The notes beneath the pieces are model-generated. The model saw nothing but the letters and a program-made list of their open reading frames with translations. It made no database searches and was not told the DNA's origin. From Actinopolyspora xinjiangensis (GTDB lineage Bacteria; Actinomycetota; Actinomycetes; Mycobacteriales; Pseudonocardiaceae): a stretch of DNA of 64,000 bases. Shown one piece after another: positions 54,577 to 62,746 of the stretch. Each line of letters opens with the position of its first letter. Position 1 is the first letter of the stretch. Location: NCBI RefSeq assembly GCF_900104475.1, contig NZ_FNJR01000008.1, forward strand, positions 1-64,000, read 5' to 3'. The translations under genes and the position numbers were made by a program.

Positions 54577-55620
54577 TCAGCCGTAGTCGGCGAACAGACG
54601 TCCGTTCGCGCCGTCGACCGTCATGAAGCCGCCGTAGGGGACGATCCACTGTGGTCTGGTGTGCCCGAAGGGCGGTCCGACCACGACGACCGCGTCCGGG
54701 TTGTAGGCGTGCACCACGGAAACGGCCGTGTCGCGCTGCTCCTCACGCTTCGCACGCCGCTGCTCGGCCGTGGGCCTCACGGTGAGGTTCGAGGTCGGTG
54801 GCCTGGCGACCACGACGGCCCCGACCGCGCCCAGTATCCCGCGTTCCCCCAGGGAACGGAGGATCCGGCCGAACTCCCGTGCGGGAATGAGCTCCTCCGA
54901 GGACTCCAGGAGCAGCACCCCACCGTCGAGCACAGCAGGATCAACCGGCAAGCGACCGGCGGTGAGCAGCCACCGCAGCACCTCGACGCACCCACCCCAC
55001 GTCCTGCCGGTGCGGGTTTCGGCAGGCCCGGCCCAGGTCCAGGGCTCGGTCGGCTCGCGCTCACCGAATTCGACGAGCGCGCGGGGATCGTTCCAGTCGT
55101 GTCCGATGTCCTCGGACTCACCCGGCTCGGTGAGCTCGACACGCTCACCGGTGAGCAGCGCGGCCCGCAGCGAGCGCTCGTGGACCGGATCGACACGCGG
55201 CCCCGGCCCCAGCTGAACCTGGGTCGAGCCGCCGTAGTAGCCGGGCACCCCGACGGCCCAGAGCCGGTTCAGCAGGTTCGTGTTGTCGCTGTACCCGAGA
55301 AAGGGCTTGGGGTCCTCGGCGACGGCTTCCGTGTCCAGGTACGGGACGACCGTGATCTGGTCCTCCCCACCGATCGTGGTCAGCACCGCCCGGATCCCCG
55401 GATCGGCGAAGGCAGCGTTGAGGTCCGCCGCGCGCTCGCGCGCGGTGGCGTCGAGCTTGCGCGTGGTCGGGAACTCGACGGGCACGAGACCCGTGACGTC
55501 CCCCAGCCGACGCAACGCCTGCTGGTGCACGGCGGGAGCTACCGCGGGAGCCGCGAAGGACGGCGACAGCACAGCGATCCCGTCGCCGGGCCTGGCCTTG
55601 CGGGGCTGGACGAACTCCAT
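54577..55620 (-). CDS. LD-carboxypeptidase-like S66 peptidase (MccF type)
   Basis: 347 residues from ATG 55620. Peptidase S66 pattern: PGDGIAVLSPSFAAPA near the N-terminus, FLGYSDNTNLLNRL with the serine nucleophile (~residue 105), GGVLLLESSEELIPA carrying the catalytic Glu region (~residue 235), and PPFGHTRPQWIVPYG with the catalytic His (~residue 320). S66 enzymes cleave L,D-peptide bonds in cell-wall recycling, or inactivate microcin C-like toxins (MccF). The insert length is nearer to MccF-like members. The start is close to TAGATT, so the transcript may be leaderless. Confidence 0.9.
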   Translation of the reverse strand: MEFVQPRKARPGDGIAVLSPSFAAPAVAPAVHQQALRRLGDVTGLVPVEFPTTRKLDATARERAADLNAAFADPGIRAVLTTIGGEDQITVVPYLDTEAVAEDPKPFLGYSDNTNLLNRLWAVGVPGYYGGSTQVQLGPGPRVDPVHERSLRAALLTGERVELTEPGESEDIGHDWNDPRALVEFGEREPTEPWTWAGPAETRTGRTWGGCVEVLRWLLTAGRLPVDPAVLDGGVLLLESSEELIPAREFGRILRSLGERGILGAVGAVVVARPPTSNLTVRPTAEQRRAKREEQRDTAVSVVHAYNPDAVVVVGPPFGHTRPQWIVPYGGFMTVDGANGRLFADYG

Positions 55621-55740
55621 GTGCCCGAATCTAGGAGTGCTGTCACCCCGTTTCCCGCCTGACGTGTCGGGGACCGGCATCCGGTCGATTCGGTGAGCGG
55701 TCACTCGGAGCGTGACCGGGCTCGGCGAGGTTCTCGCCCC

Positions 55741-56274
55741 TCAGTCGGCGAGCGTGTTCATCGCGGCCTCGGCGAACCGGCGGGCCGTGGTGCAGGTCGA
55801 CGGGTCCTCATCACTGTAGGACTGCTCAACCCTGACTTCCAACGACTGGCCACCGGCCACATCCACGTAGACCCTGCACTTGTGATCCGGATCCGGACGC
55901 TCACTGTCGAACCACACCCTGACCGAACGAAAACCCTGAATCCGGGAAACCTCCTCGGACCTCACATCATCATCATCAGAAGAGTTAATCCACCGATCGA
56001 TCCCGCGATTCGTTATCGTGTTGACGTATATCCTATTTCCGACCCTGGTAGTGTAGAAACAAGTACTCCCTTCTGCCTCCACTCCAGGAACAAAATCGAG
56101 TTTCTGAGTTTCCTGAGTTATCCGCATCCCTTGCAGGGATTCCCTGTTGATCAGTTCGCACGGCTTCACGTCGCTCACCGACAACTCCCTGGGCCGGTCC
56201 GACGAACCACACGCCGACACCAACCCCAACCCCGCCAACAGCACGGCGGCGACCCGTAACCCCCGCCCGATCAT
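55741..56274 (-). CDS. DUF3558 lipoprotein
   Basis: 177 residues. Lipobox LVSAC (Cys ~22) after a short signal peptide, then the DUF3558 core (KPCELINRESLQGM, with a Cys pair including STCFYTT, and the C-terminal DPSTCTTARRFAEAAMNTL). Extracellular lipid-anchored protein typical of Pseudonocardiales, where such genes sit beside ESX/WXG100-type secreted proteins. Third gene of a coupled trio (4-bp overlap with the preceding gene). Function unknown. Confidence 0.9.
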   Translation of the reverse strand: MIGRGLRVAAVLLAGLGLVSACGSSDRPRELSVSDVKPCELINRESLQGMRITQETQKLDFVPGVEAEGSTCFYTTRVGNRIYVNTITNRGIDRWINSSDDDDVRSEEVSRIQGFRSVRVWFDSERPDPDHKCRVYVDVAGGQSLEVRVEQSYSDEDPSTCTTARRFAEAAMNTLAD

Positions 56275-56759
56275 CCGTAGTACCTCAACTTCAACTCGGT
56301 CGTCCTCGACTGGTAGTCCCGCACCAGCACGGTCGCGGCCTCGGCCACCCGCGCGGCGAACTCCTCCTCACGCAGTTCGCGCAGGCTGCCGCGCTTGATC
56401 CGCGCGGTGAACTCGTCCATTCCCACGGCCGACAGCGCGAAGCGACCGTCACTCGACTCGCCGTAGGACTCCACAGCGCGGCACGCCTCCTGGAAGTCGA
56501 AGTCGTGCTGATCACGCGGCTCGACGTCCAACCCCCTCCCCGCTACAGCCTCCCGGTACTGCCGCTGCCATCCCGCGTAGAGCAGCCGCGCCACGCTCGC
56601 CAGCGCCCGCTCCAGGGCGCGCTCGTCGGCGAACTCGTACACGCTCTCGCCGAACGAGAGCGAGAACTCGGTGCGGTCGCGCAGCTCGGCCTGGATGTCC
56701 ATGCCCGGGGCACTCACCCGCACCCGGATGTTGTCCAGTCGCTCGGCCAGTTCACCCAC
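56271..56759 (-). CDS. Hypothetical protein of secretion-type trio
   Basis: 162 residues from GTG 56759, which has AGGAGG about ten bases upstream; the GTG at 56768 is too close to that site. The layout is an N-terminal helix (GELAERLDNIRV), a beta-strand domain (RVSAPGMDIQAELRDRTEFS), then helices. This resembles YbaB/EbfC-like or EspG-adjacent small proteins in actinomycete ESX-type loci, but I do not claim a family. Coupled to the DUF3558 lipoprotein. Confidence 0.7.
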   Translation of the reverse strand: MGELAERLDNIRVRVSAPGMDIQAELRDRTEFSLSFGESVYEFADERALERALASVARLLYAGWQRQYREAVAGRGLDVEPRDQHDFDFQEACRAVESYGESSDGRFALSAVGMDEFTARIKRGSLRELREEEFAARVAEAATVLVRDYQSRTTELKLRYYG

Positions 56760-56773
56760 TGCTCTCACTCCTC

Positions 56774-57352
56774 CTAGTCGTGGCCGCCCACGCCCTTGTC
56801 ACTGGTCAGCACACTGCCCGACATGCCCGCGAGCTTCGGCCGCGCCGAGACGAACGGGGAATCCGCTTTGTTCTGCCGATCGACCGCACCGGCGTAATCG
56901 TTCAGCGCCTTGGTGATCTCGCCCTGCTTCTCGCCGACCCGCTCGGTGAGAGCATCGATCGTCTCCTTCATGGAGTTCACCACCTGCTCCGCCGAGCCAC
57001 CGCTCTTCTTCACCGCCTCGTAGCCCTTCTGTACCGCACCCCCCACGGCCGAAGCGGCTCCCACCGCCGCGAAGGCCACCGACGCGCCACCGGTGAACGG
57101 GATGGCCCCGACCGCCGCTACCGCGCCGGCCACCGACAACGTGAACTCGATATCGCTCTTGCCGCAACTGGCCACGTTGTCCAGTGCCTGGAGTGTCTGC
57201 TCTGCAATGTTAGAAATATCTTCACGTACACTCCTCCAAACCTCCTGGTCCGCCTCCACCGCGCCCTTCATCACGCCCAGGACGAGGAACTGGTTGCTCG
57301 CGACGGCGGGGAACGGGTCGAGGAAGTTGGCCTTGAACGCGTGGGCGGCCAT
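56774..57352 (-). CDS. WXG100-like protein with missing start
   Basis: 192 residues from the first in-frame ATG 57352. The same frame upstream continues for ~23 codons (IGANEDLRSIETAADDLN then DWSGMAAHAFKANF), reading as the first helix and WSG turn of a WXG100-type protein, but has no ATG/GTG/TTG start before a stop. Next is an Ala/Gly-rich hydrophobic stretch (LSVAGAVAAVGAIPFTGGAS) and a C-terminal helix ending KGVGGHD. It is first of the trio with the EspG/YbaB-like and DUF3558 genes. The dispersed motif lies exactly at the break (57419-57441), so the gene may have been decapitated, or may start at a rare codon. Confidence 0.65.
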   Translation of the reverse strand: MAAHAFKANFLDPFPAVASNQFLVLGVMKGAVEADQEVWRSVREDISNIAEQTLQALDNVASCGKSDIEFTLSVAGAVAAVGAIPFTGGASVAFAAVGAASAVGGAVQKGYEAVKKSGGSAEQVVNSMKETIDALTERVGEKQGEITKALNDYAGAVDRQNKADSPFVSARPKLAGMSGSVLTSDKGVGGHD

Positions 57353-57418
57353 GCCGCTCCAGTCGTTGAGATCGTCGGCCGCCGTCTCGATCGACCGCAG
57401 ATCCTCGTTCGCGCCGAT

Positions 57419-57441
57419 GGATTCCCCGCGAGAAATCGCCG
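57419..57441. repeat. Dispersed motif, single copy F
   Basis: GGATTCCCCGCGAGAAATCGCCG, a full-length match to the family, between the WXG-like reading frame and the divergent GNAT gene. Confidence 0.6.
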
Positions 57442-57505
57442 CCCCGGTGACACAATGACCGATCGTCGCACTTCCCGGTCCACGACATCCGACGAAAGGG
57501 CTGAA

Positions 57506-58000
57506 TTGTCGAAATCATCGAACAGCGGGATCACCGTGTCAGCGGCAGACGTCGAAGCGCCGGAAAGCGTGGTTCTGCTGCGCGAGTACTTCGCGGAGAT
57601 GACCGCCCGCTATATCGGTAGGAATCCCACCGACTCCGAGATCGAATCCGCGATGGCCGAGGATCCGAGCGCCGACCTTTCGGGCGATACCGGACGCTTC
57701 CTCGTAGCGCGCGAGAACGGACGCGCCGTGGGCTGTGTCGGTCTCCGGCACCACGACGAGCACACCGGCGAACTCACCAGGATGTTCGTGGTTAAACCGA
57801 GCAGGGGACAAGGCCTGGGCGTGTCGCTACTACACGCCGCCGAACGAGCCGCCGTGGAACTGGGTATGCGGGCGATCCGGCTCGACACTCGCGGCGACCT
57901 GGTGGAGGCCCGGAAACTCTACGCGGCCAACGGATACGAGGAGATCGAACCGTACTCCGACGCCCTGTACGCGGACCACTGGTTCGAGAAACGACTGTGA
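57506..58000 (+). CDS. GNAT-family N-acetyltransferase
   Basis: 164 residues from TTG 57506, with GAAAGGG six bases upstream; GTG 57536 is an alternative. GNAT motif A, MFVVKPSRGQGLGVSLLHAA (acetyl-CoA pyrophosphate loop, ~residue 98), preceded by motif C/D strands (AVGCVGLRHH) and followed by motif B (LYAANGYEEIEPYSDALYAD). Acetyl-CoA-dependent acetylation of an unknown small molecule or protein. Divergent from the WXG-like gene. Confidence 0.9.
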   Translation: MSKSSNSGITVSAADVEAPESVVLLREYFAEMTARYIGRNPTDSEIESAMAEDPSADLSGDTGRFLVARENGRAVGCVGLRHHDEHTGELTRMFVVKPSRGQGLGVSLLHAAERAAVELGMRAIRLDTRGDLVEARKLYAANGYEEIEPYSDALYADHWFEKRL

Positions 58001-58116
58001 GTCATGAACAGCTCTCAGGCGTCCCGGAAATACCGCGTACCGCGTATTGACAGTAGCCCTCGCGAGAGGCGGAAACTGTGGGCGAGTAGTCCGCCACGAC
58101 GACCAGTGAGGCGATC

Positions 58117-58776
58117 ATGACTACTGCCACCATCCAGAACTGGCATCTCAAGGGCGTGTGGTTCGACGCTTGCAAGTGCGCGATCCCCTGTCCCTGCTCG
58201 TTCGCCCAACCTCCCACCTACGGGGACTGCAGCGGCATCCTGCTCTGGCACGTGCGGGAGGGCAATTACGGCGATACTCGCCTGGACGAGCTCAACGTCA
58301 CGATGCTCGGCTCCTTCACCGGCAACCCCTGGGAAGGGACCCACACCGATCCCTACGCCGCCGTGTTCGTCGACGAGCGCGGCGACGAGGACCAGCGGCA
58401 GGCCCTGCAACTGATCTTCGACGGCGAGGCCGGCGGCTGGCCCGCGCAGTTCGGCGCGATGTTCGGCCCGGAGATCCTCGGCATGGAGTTCTCCCCGATC
58501 GAGGCCTCGTTCGGGGAGGACTTCGCCCGCTGGAGCGTGCGCGTGCCCGGCAGGGCCGAAGCGGAGGTGGAGGCGCTGACCGGCTCCACCACCGCCGAGG
58601 GGAGCCGGGTCGAGGTCCACAACCTGCCCGGCGCGGAAGTCGGGCCCGGCCAACCGCCCGCCGTCTGGGGGAAGGCCGTGAGTGACCGCGCCGACGCCTT
58701 CGGGTTCCAGTGGAACCGGTCCGGCTACTCCAGCAAGCTCATCCCCTTCGAATGGTCGGGACCGGACGAACAGTGA
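58117..58776 (+). CDS. DUF1326 protein
   Basis: 219 residues. The N-terminal motif FDACKCAIPCPCSFAQPPTY has four spaced cysteines suited to metal binding; the remainder follows the DUF1326 strand pattern (LNVTMLGSFTGNPW, VHNLPGAEVGPGQPP, FGFQWNRSGYSSKLIPFEWS). Its stop overlaps the DUF2182 start (GTGA). DUF1326 and DUF2182 genes are commonly neighbours, and together they probably handle a metal; which metal is unknown. Confidence 0.9.
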   Translation: MTTATIQNWHLKGVWFDACKCAIPCPCSFAQPPTYGDCSGILLWHVREGNYGDTRLDELNVTMLGSFTGNPWEGTHTDPYAAVFVDERGDEDQRQALQLIFDGEAGGWPAQFGAMFGPEILGMEFSPIEASFGEDFARWSVRVPGRAEAEVEALTGSTTAEGSRVEVHNLPGAEVGPGQPPAVWGKAVSDRADAFGFQWNRSGYSSKLIPFEWSGPDEQ

Positions 58777-59582
58777 CGAGCAGGGCCGGGTCTCGTGTTG
58801 TTCCACGACCGGGCTCGTTGTCCGGAACGGAGCTCCTGCTGGCGGTCGTGCTGCTCGCGTTCGCCGCACTGGCCTGGCTGCTGACCCACAGCCTGGCCAC
58901 TCCCGGTATGCGGCTCGGCATCCTCACCGGGGCACGACCGATGGCACCGTCCGGCTTCGAATGGACCCGGTTCGGATTCTTCCTGCTCACCTGGCTGGTC
59001 ATGATGACGGCCATGATGCTGCCCGGCATCACGCCGTTCACCATCGGCATGAGCAGACTGCTCCGGGTTCACCGTGCGGGCACCGGCAGCGTCCCGGCCC
59101 TGGTAGTCGGCTACCTGCTCGCTTGGCTGCTGACCGGGGTGGGGGCCTACGCGTGCCTGCGGGCCTTCGACGCGCTGGACGTGGTGGGCAGCGCCACGGC
59201 GGCCCGGTCGGGAGCCGCCGTGCTGGTGGTGGCCGGGTTGTTCCAGTTCACCCCGCTGAAGCAGTGGTGCCTGGTGCACTGCCGGTCACCGATGGCCCTG
59301 CTGATGCGGCACGGGCAGCGGGCGGTCCGCAGCAGGCGCGGCGCGCTGCTGGTGGGGTGCGGGCACGGTGGCTACTGCATCGGCTGCTGCTGGGCGCTGA
59401 TGGTCGTACTGCTGGCCGCGGGCATGATGAGTCTCGTCTGGATGGCCGGTGTCGCCGCCGTGATCACCGTCGAGAAAGTCCTGCCGCACGGCAGGCAGAG
59501 CAGTTACGCGATCGGTGCGCTCCTGCTCGGTGCCGGTCTCGTCCTGCTGGTCCTGCCCGAGCTGGTCGGCGTGGTCGCGTAA
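58773..59582 (+). CDS. DUF2182 predicted metal-binding membrane protein
   Basis: 269 residues from GTG 58773. Seven to eight helices; conserved family elements WLVMMTAMMLPGITPF, PLKQWCLVHCRSPM and GCGHGGYCIGCCWALM, with Cys/His pairs at membrane faces. DUF2182 proteins are annotated as predicted metal-binding integral membrane proteins. Translationally coupled to DUF1326. The pair stands alone between GNAT and the DprA/PRT operon. Confidence 0.9.
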   Translation: MTSRAGSRVVPRPGSLSGTELLLAVVLLAFAALAWLLTHSLATPGMRLGILTGARPMAPSGFEWTRFGFFLLTWLVMMTAMMLPGITPFTIGMSRLLRVHRAGTGSVPALVVGYLLAWLLTGVGAYACLRAFDALDVVGSATAARSGAAVLVVAGLFQFTPLKQWCLVHCRSPMALLMRHGQRAVRSRRGALLVGCGHGGYCIGCCWALMVVLLAAGMMSLVWMAGVAAVITVEKVLPHGRQSSYAIGALLLGAGLVLLVLPELVGVVA

Positions 59583-59792
59583 CTGGCCGGGCCGAAGGAC
59601 CGCCGAGGATTCCGTCGTTCGCGGAAGTCTGCACCGAACGACCGGAGCGGCCGGCGACCGTCCCGGCGAGCTCCCGGTCGGCGCTTTCCCGAGCGGGCCG
59701 GCGGAAGGGTGCGAAATCGGGGTCCTGGTCGACCGACGAGGAAACCTCCGACCGAGGTGGGGACCTCGTCACCAACCACTCCACTGATCGGG

Positions 59793-60593
59793 TCAGTTCG
59801 TCGGGCACGTACCACCGGTCACCGGACAGAAGTACGCGTCGTACGGCTCAGTGCACCGGTCGAGCAGCAAGCGGTGGCTCTCCCACTCGTAGCGGCACCA
59901 CCTGGCCGCGCAGAGCGCGGTGACGTGAGCGGCACCGACCTCCTTGAGGGACACCGCGGCGGACTGCGCTTTCGCCCCCGTGGTCCAGGTGTCGTCGACC
60001 AGCAGGACGTGTTTACCCTCGACTCGTTCCCGGTATCGTGCGGGTACGGCGAACCGGTCGCCGCGCACCGTCCGTTGGTCCGCCTCGATTCCCGGTCCCA
60101 GATCCAGTGTCAGCCGATTGTCGGCATCGTTGTGGAACGCGACCTGCCGTGCGAGCTGGGCCACGGGATGTCCACGGCCCGGTTTGCTCGCCGAGGGCAC
60201 GAACGTCACCGCCTGCCACGTGCGACCGGGCGGAACGGCGATGCACGAGGCGTGGATGGTGGTGGCGGCCAGGATCATCAGACAGAGATCCTTGACGCTT
60301 TTCTCCGCGACCGGAGTTCGTTTGTAGCTCACAACGGTGTGAGCCGACTGATGTATCCCCTGGGGATGATTTCCGCACACATAGGTCAACGGCAGGACTT
60401 GATCGGCGAGCCGGTCGCCGAATTCGGCGTGATGTGACGAACAGACCCCGCAACGCGCCGAATCAGTCGAGGCAACCGGACCGGTACACACCGAACACGT
60501 CTCACCGCTGTGCCGAACCGTGTTGCGGAAAAACCCACCGACCCGATCGAGCAGAGCGTTTCGGAGCGTCTCGTGCAGCCTCGGGTCGTTCAT
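59793..60593 (-). CDS. Phosphoribosyltransferase-domain protein (ComF/ShosT-like)
   Basis: 266 residues from ATG 60593, which overlaps the stop of the DprA-like gene (ATGA). N-terminal zinc-ribbon-like CSVCTGP...RCGVC (~residues 34-52), then a type-I PRTase domain whose PRPP loop is HVLLVDDTWTTGAKAQSAA (~residue 195). ComF of competence has the same layout, but the upstream partner and overlap match the PRTase toxin + DprA-like antitoxin pair of ShosTA-type systems. The PRPP-binding acidic pair is intact. Confidence 0.83.
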   Translation of the reverse strand: MNDPRLHETLRNALLDRVGGFFRNTVRHSGETCSVCTGPVASTDSARCGVCSSHHAEFGDRLADQVLPLTYVCGNHPQGIHQSAHTVVSYKRTPVAEKSVKDLCLMILAATTIHASCIAVPPGRTWQAVTFVPSASKPGRGHPVAQLARQVAFHNDADNRLTLDLGPGIEADQRTVRGDRFAVPARYRERVEGKHVLLVDDTWTTGAKAQSAAVSLKEVGAAHVTALCAARWCRYEWESHRLLLDRCTEPYDAYFCPVTGGTCPTN

Positions 60594-61594
60594 GGCACGG
60601 GAGCGGCGAGCAGCCGTTCCACCCGCTGGTTTCCGGAAACGATCCGCTCCACCGCGCTGACGGCGGCTCGCGGGCCGTCTACCACGAACACCCCGGGCTG
60701 GCCCCGCAGCGCGGCTCCCCAAGCGGTTCCCCTCACCACCGAATCCAGCAGGATCACGGGCCGCCCGTGCTCCACGGCCGCGCGTGCCTGGATGCGGGCG
60801 CCGCTGTGCTCACCGGCCTCCACGACTATCGTCGCGATTCCGTACGCACTCATCGTGGCGTTGCGCATGGGGAAAGTGTGCTTGGCCGGTGGTGAATCGG
60901 GCCAGAACTGGGACAGCACCATGCCCTCCCGGACGATCCGCTCCTGCAGCTCGCGATTCGCGGCCGGATAGACCCTCCGGATACCGTTGCCGATCACGGC
61001 GACGGTCCGACCTCCGCTCTCGAGAGCCGCCGTGTGCGCGGCGGTGTCGATCCCGGAAGCCAACCCGGAAAGCACGGTGAACCCGGCACCGACCAACCCG
61101 GCCGATATGTCGGCGGCGGTGTCCCGCGCGGCGGGTGAGGCCTTACGAGAACCGACCACGGAAACCGCGTTCTCGCGGGGGACGAGCGTGCCGCGCACGA
61201 ACACGAACGGTGGGAACTGGTTCACTTCCCGGAGCTGCCGCGGGTACTCGTCGTCCCGGAAAGTGATGAAGTCGAACTCGGCGGAGCGCCAGGCGGCTAT
61301 GTCCTCCTTGGCGGATTCGATCTCCGGTTCCGCGTCATGGAACCCCTCGGCGTTCGTGCCGAACAGCGCGGGGACTCCGAACCGCTCCCAAACCGCGCGG
61401 GCACTTCCCGCATCGGCCACCTCGGAGGTGATCCGGGACCACGTCATGTTCTCCGGGCGAGTACGAAGCAGCGCGAGCAACGCGGCCCGTTCGTCGTCGT
61501 CCCAGGAACCCATACCCGACACCATAAGGCTGTTCGGGCTACCACGTTCGGCCCAGGGGGTAGCCGAAACAGGTGAGAGCTCGCCTGCTCGCAT
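60590..61594 (-). CDS. DprA/Smf-like SLOG-domain protein (ShosA-like)
   Basis: 334 residues from ATG 61594, supported by GGAGGGG eight bases upstream; internal ATGs at 61525 and 61513 lack sites. A helical N-terminal region (DDERAALLALLRTRPENMTW) precedes the Rossmann-like DprA domain: VSVVGSRKASPAARD (~residue 155), TVLSGLASGIDTAAH (~residue 190), TFPMRNATMSAYG (FPxRN, ~residue 245), TIVVEAGEHSGARI. It lacks the C-terminal winged helix of housekeeping DprA. Translationally coupled to the PRTase, which suggests a toxin-antitoxin or nucleotide-signal defence pair rather than the competence gene. Confidence 0.85.
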   Translation of the reverse strand: MRAGELSPVSATPWAERGSPNSLMVSGMGSWDDDERAALLALLRTRPENMTWSRITSEVADAGSARAVWERFGVPALFGTNAEGFHDAEPEIESAKEDIAAWRSAEFDFITFRDDEYPRQLREVNQFPPFVFVRGTLVPRENAVSVVGSRKASPAARDTAADISAGLVGAGFTVLSGLASGIDTAAHTAALESGGRTVAVIGNGIRRVYPAANRELQERIVREGMVLSQFWPDSPPAKHTFPMRNATMSAYGIATIVVEAGEHSGARIQARAAVEHGRPVILLDSVVRGTAWGAALRGQPGVFVVDGPRAAVSAVERIVSGNQRVERLLAAPVP

Positions 61595-61827
61595 ACGACC
61601 TACCCCTCCGCGACTGCTTCGAAGACCGCTCCGCTCGGACAAGTCCCTCGAGTCGACAGGCAGTCTATCGAACAGAAGTTCGACTCACCAGGACAACGGC
61701 GAAACTCACATCGACTTCACCCTGTTCAGTGAGGTCGGCTTCGCCGCCGTCCCCTCAGCGGAGCTGAACGGCACTGCCCACGCAGCATCCGGGCCCCTCC
61801 CGAACGGGCGAGAAACTTGGGCGGCTT

Positions 61828-62628
61828 TCACCGCACCCAGCGGCGGAAGCCCGCCTCGGCGTCGAGCACCTGCCCCGTGACGGTGGCGGCCCGTTCGTCG
61901 AGCAGCAGCTCGACCGCCCCGGCGGCTTCGTCGGGGGTGTTCCAGCGCCCGCGCGGCAGGGCACGGCCGACCGAGGCGGTCAGCTCCTCGGTGGCCCAAC
62001 CGGTGTCGGTCGGCCCCGGATTGACGCAGTTCACCGTGATGCCGCGCTCGACCAGCGCGTCGGAGAGTGTGGAGGCCAGCTGGTGCAGGGCGCCCTTGGT
62101 GGCGGCGTAGGGGATCTCGCCGCTCATCGGGGCCAGATGCTGCCCCGAGGTGAAGAGCACGACCCGGCCGTCGTGCCCGCCTTCCCCTTTCCCGTCCTCC
62201 CGGTACCGCCGCGCGAACTCGCGCACCAGCAGCAGGCTCGACCGCACGTTGACCGCCCAGCACAGATCCAGTTCGGCCGCGGACAGCGCGTCGAGGTCGA
62301 AATCGGAGCTGCGGGCGTGCGCCAGGATCAGGGTGTCCACGGAACCGAACCGCTCGGTGGCCCGGCTCAGCAGCCGGGCCGGGGCCTCGGGGTCGGCGAG
62401 GTCCAGCTCCGAGTGCGAGAACGTCTCCTCGGTGCCGCCCAGCTCCGCGCGGAACTCCGGCGAAGCCGTCTCGTCACCGCTTCCCAGGCCCATCTCCGCG
62501 TCGTGCGGCGACCACCCCTGGGCACAGACCCGCATGCCCGCGTCGAGCAGCCGCCGCGCGACCGCGAAGCCGATGCCGCGCCGCCTGCTCACCCCGGTGA
62601 CCACCGCGGTACGTCCCGCCAACGCCAT
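61828..62628 (-). CDS. Short-chain dehydrogenase/reductase
   Basis: 266 residues from ATG 62628 (GAGG upstream). Classical SDR cofactor motif TAVVTGVSRRRGIGFAVARR (residues ~6-25), NNAG-position variant LILAHARSSD, catalytic YAATKGALHQL (YxxxK, ~residue 175) after FTSGQH serine, and the PGPTDTGWAT region. NAD(P)-dependent oxidoreductase of unknown substrate, similar in layout to 3-oxoacyl-ACP-reductase-like enzymes. Stands alone. Confidence 0.9.
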   Translation of the reverse strand: MALAGRTAVVTGVSRRRGIGFAVARRLLDAGMRVCAQGWSPHDAEMGLGSGDETASPEFRAELGGTEETFSHSELDLADPEAPARLLSRATERFGSVDTLILAHARSSDFDLDALSAAELDLCWAVNVRSSLLLVREFARRYREDGKGEGGHDGRVVLFTSGQHLAPMSGEIPYAATKGALHQLASTLSDALVERGITVNCVNPGPTDTGWATEELTASVGRALPRGRWNTPDEAAGAVELLLDERAATVTGQVLDAEAGFRRWVR

Positions 62629-62682
62629 GACGGCGAGCCTCGCGACGCGCGGATCCGCCGTCAACTCGATTTCCAGCGGAGC

Positions 62683-62725
62683 GTGGATTCCCCGCGAGAT
62701 CCACGGCCGCCCGCGAAATCACGGG
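62683..62725. repeat. Dispersed motif, pair G
   Basis: GTGGATTCCCCGCGAGATCCAC (62683-62704), itself nearly palindromic, and CCGCGAAATCACGGGG (62710-62725), 27 bp apart start to start, between two genes of the same strand. Confidence 0.55.
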
Positions 62726-62746
62726 GACCGTGGTCGCGGATGCCGC

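Noticed and set aside
60590-61594. Treating DprA-like + PRTase as the housekeeping competence genes
   Set aside because: The pair is fused in one coupled operon, and the DprA lacks the terminal winged helix; competence genes are usually elsewhere in actinomycetes. Kept as ShosTA-like, but not proven.
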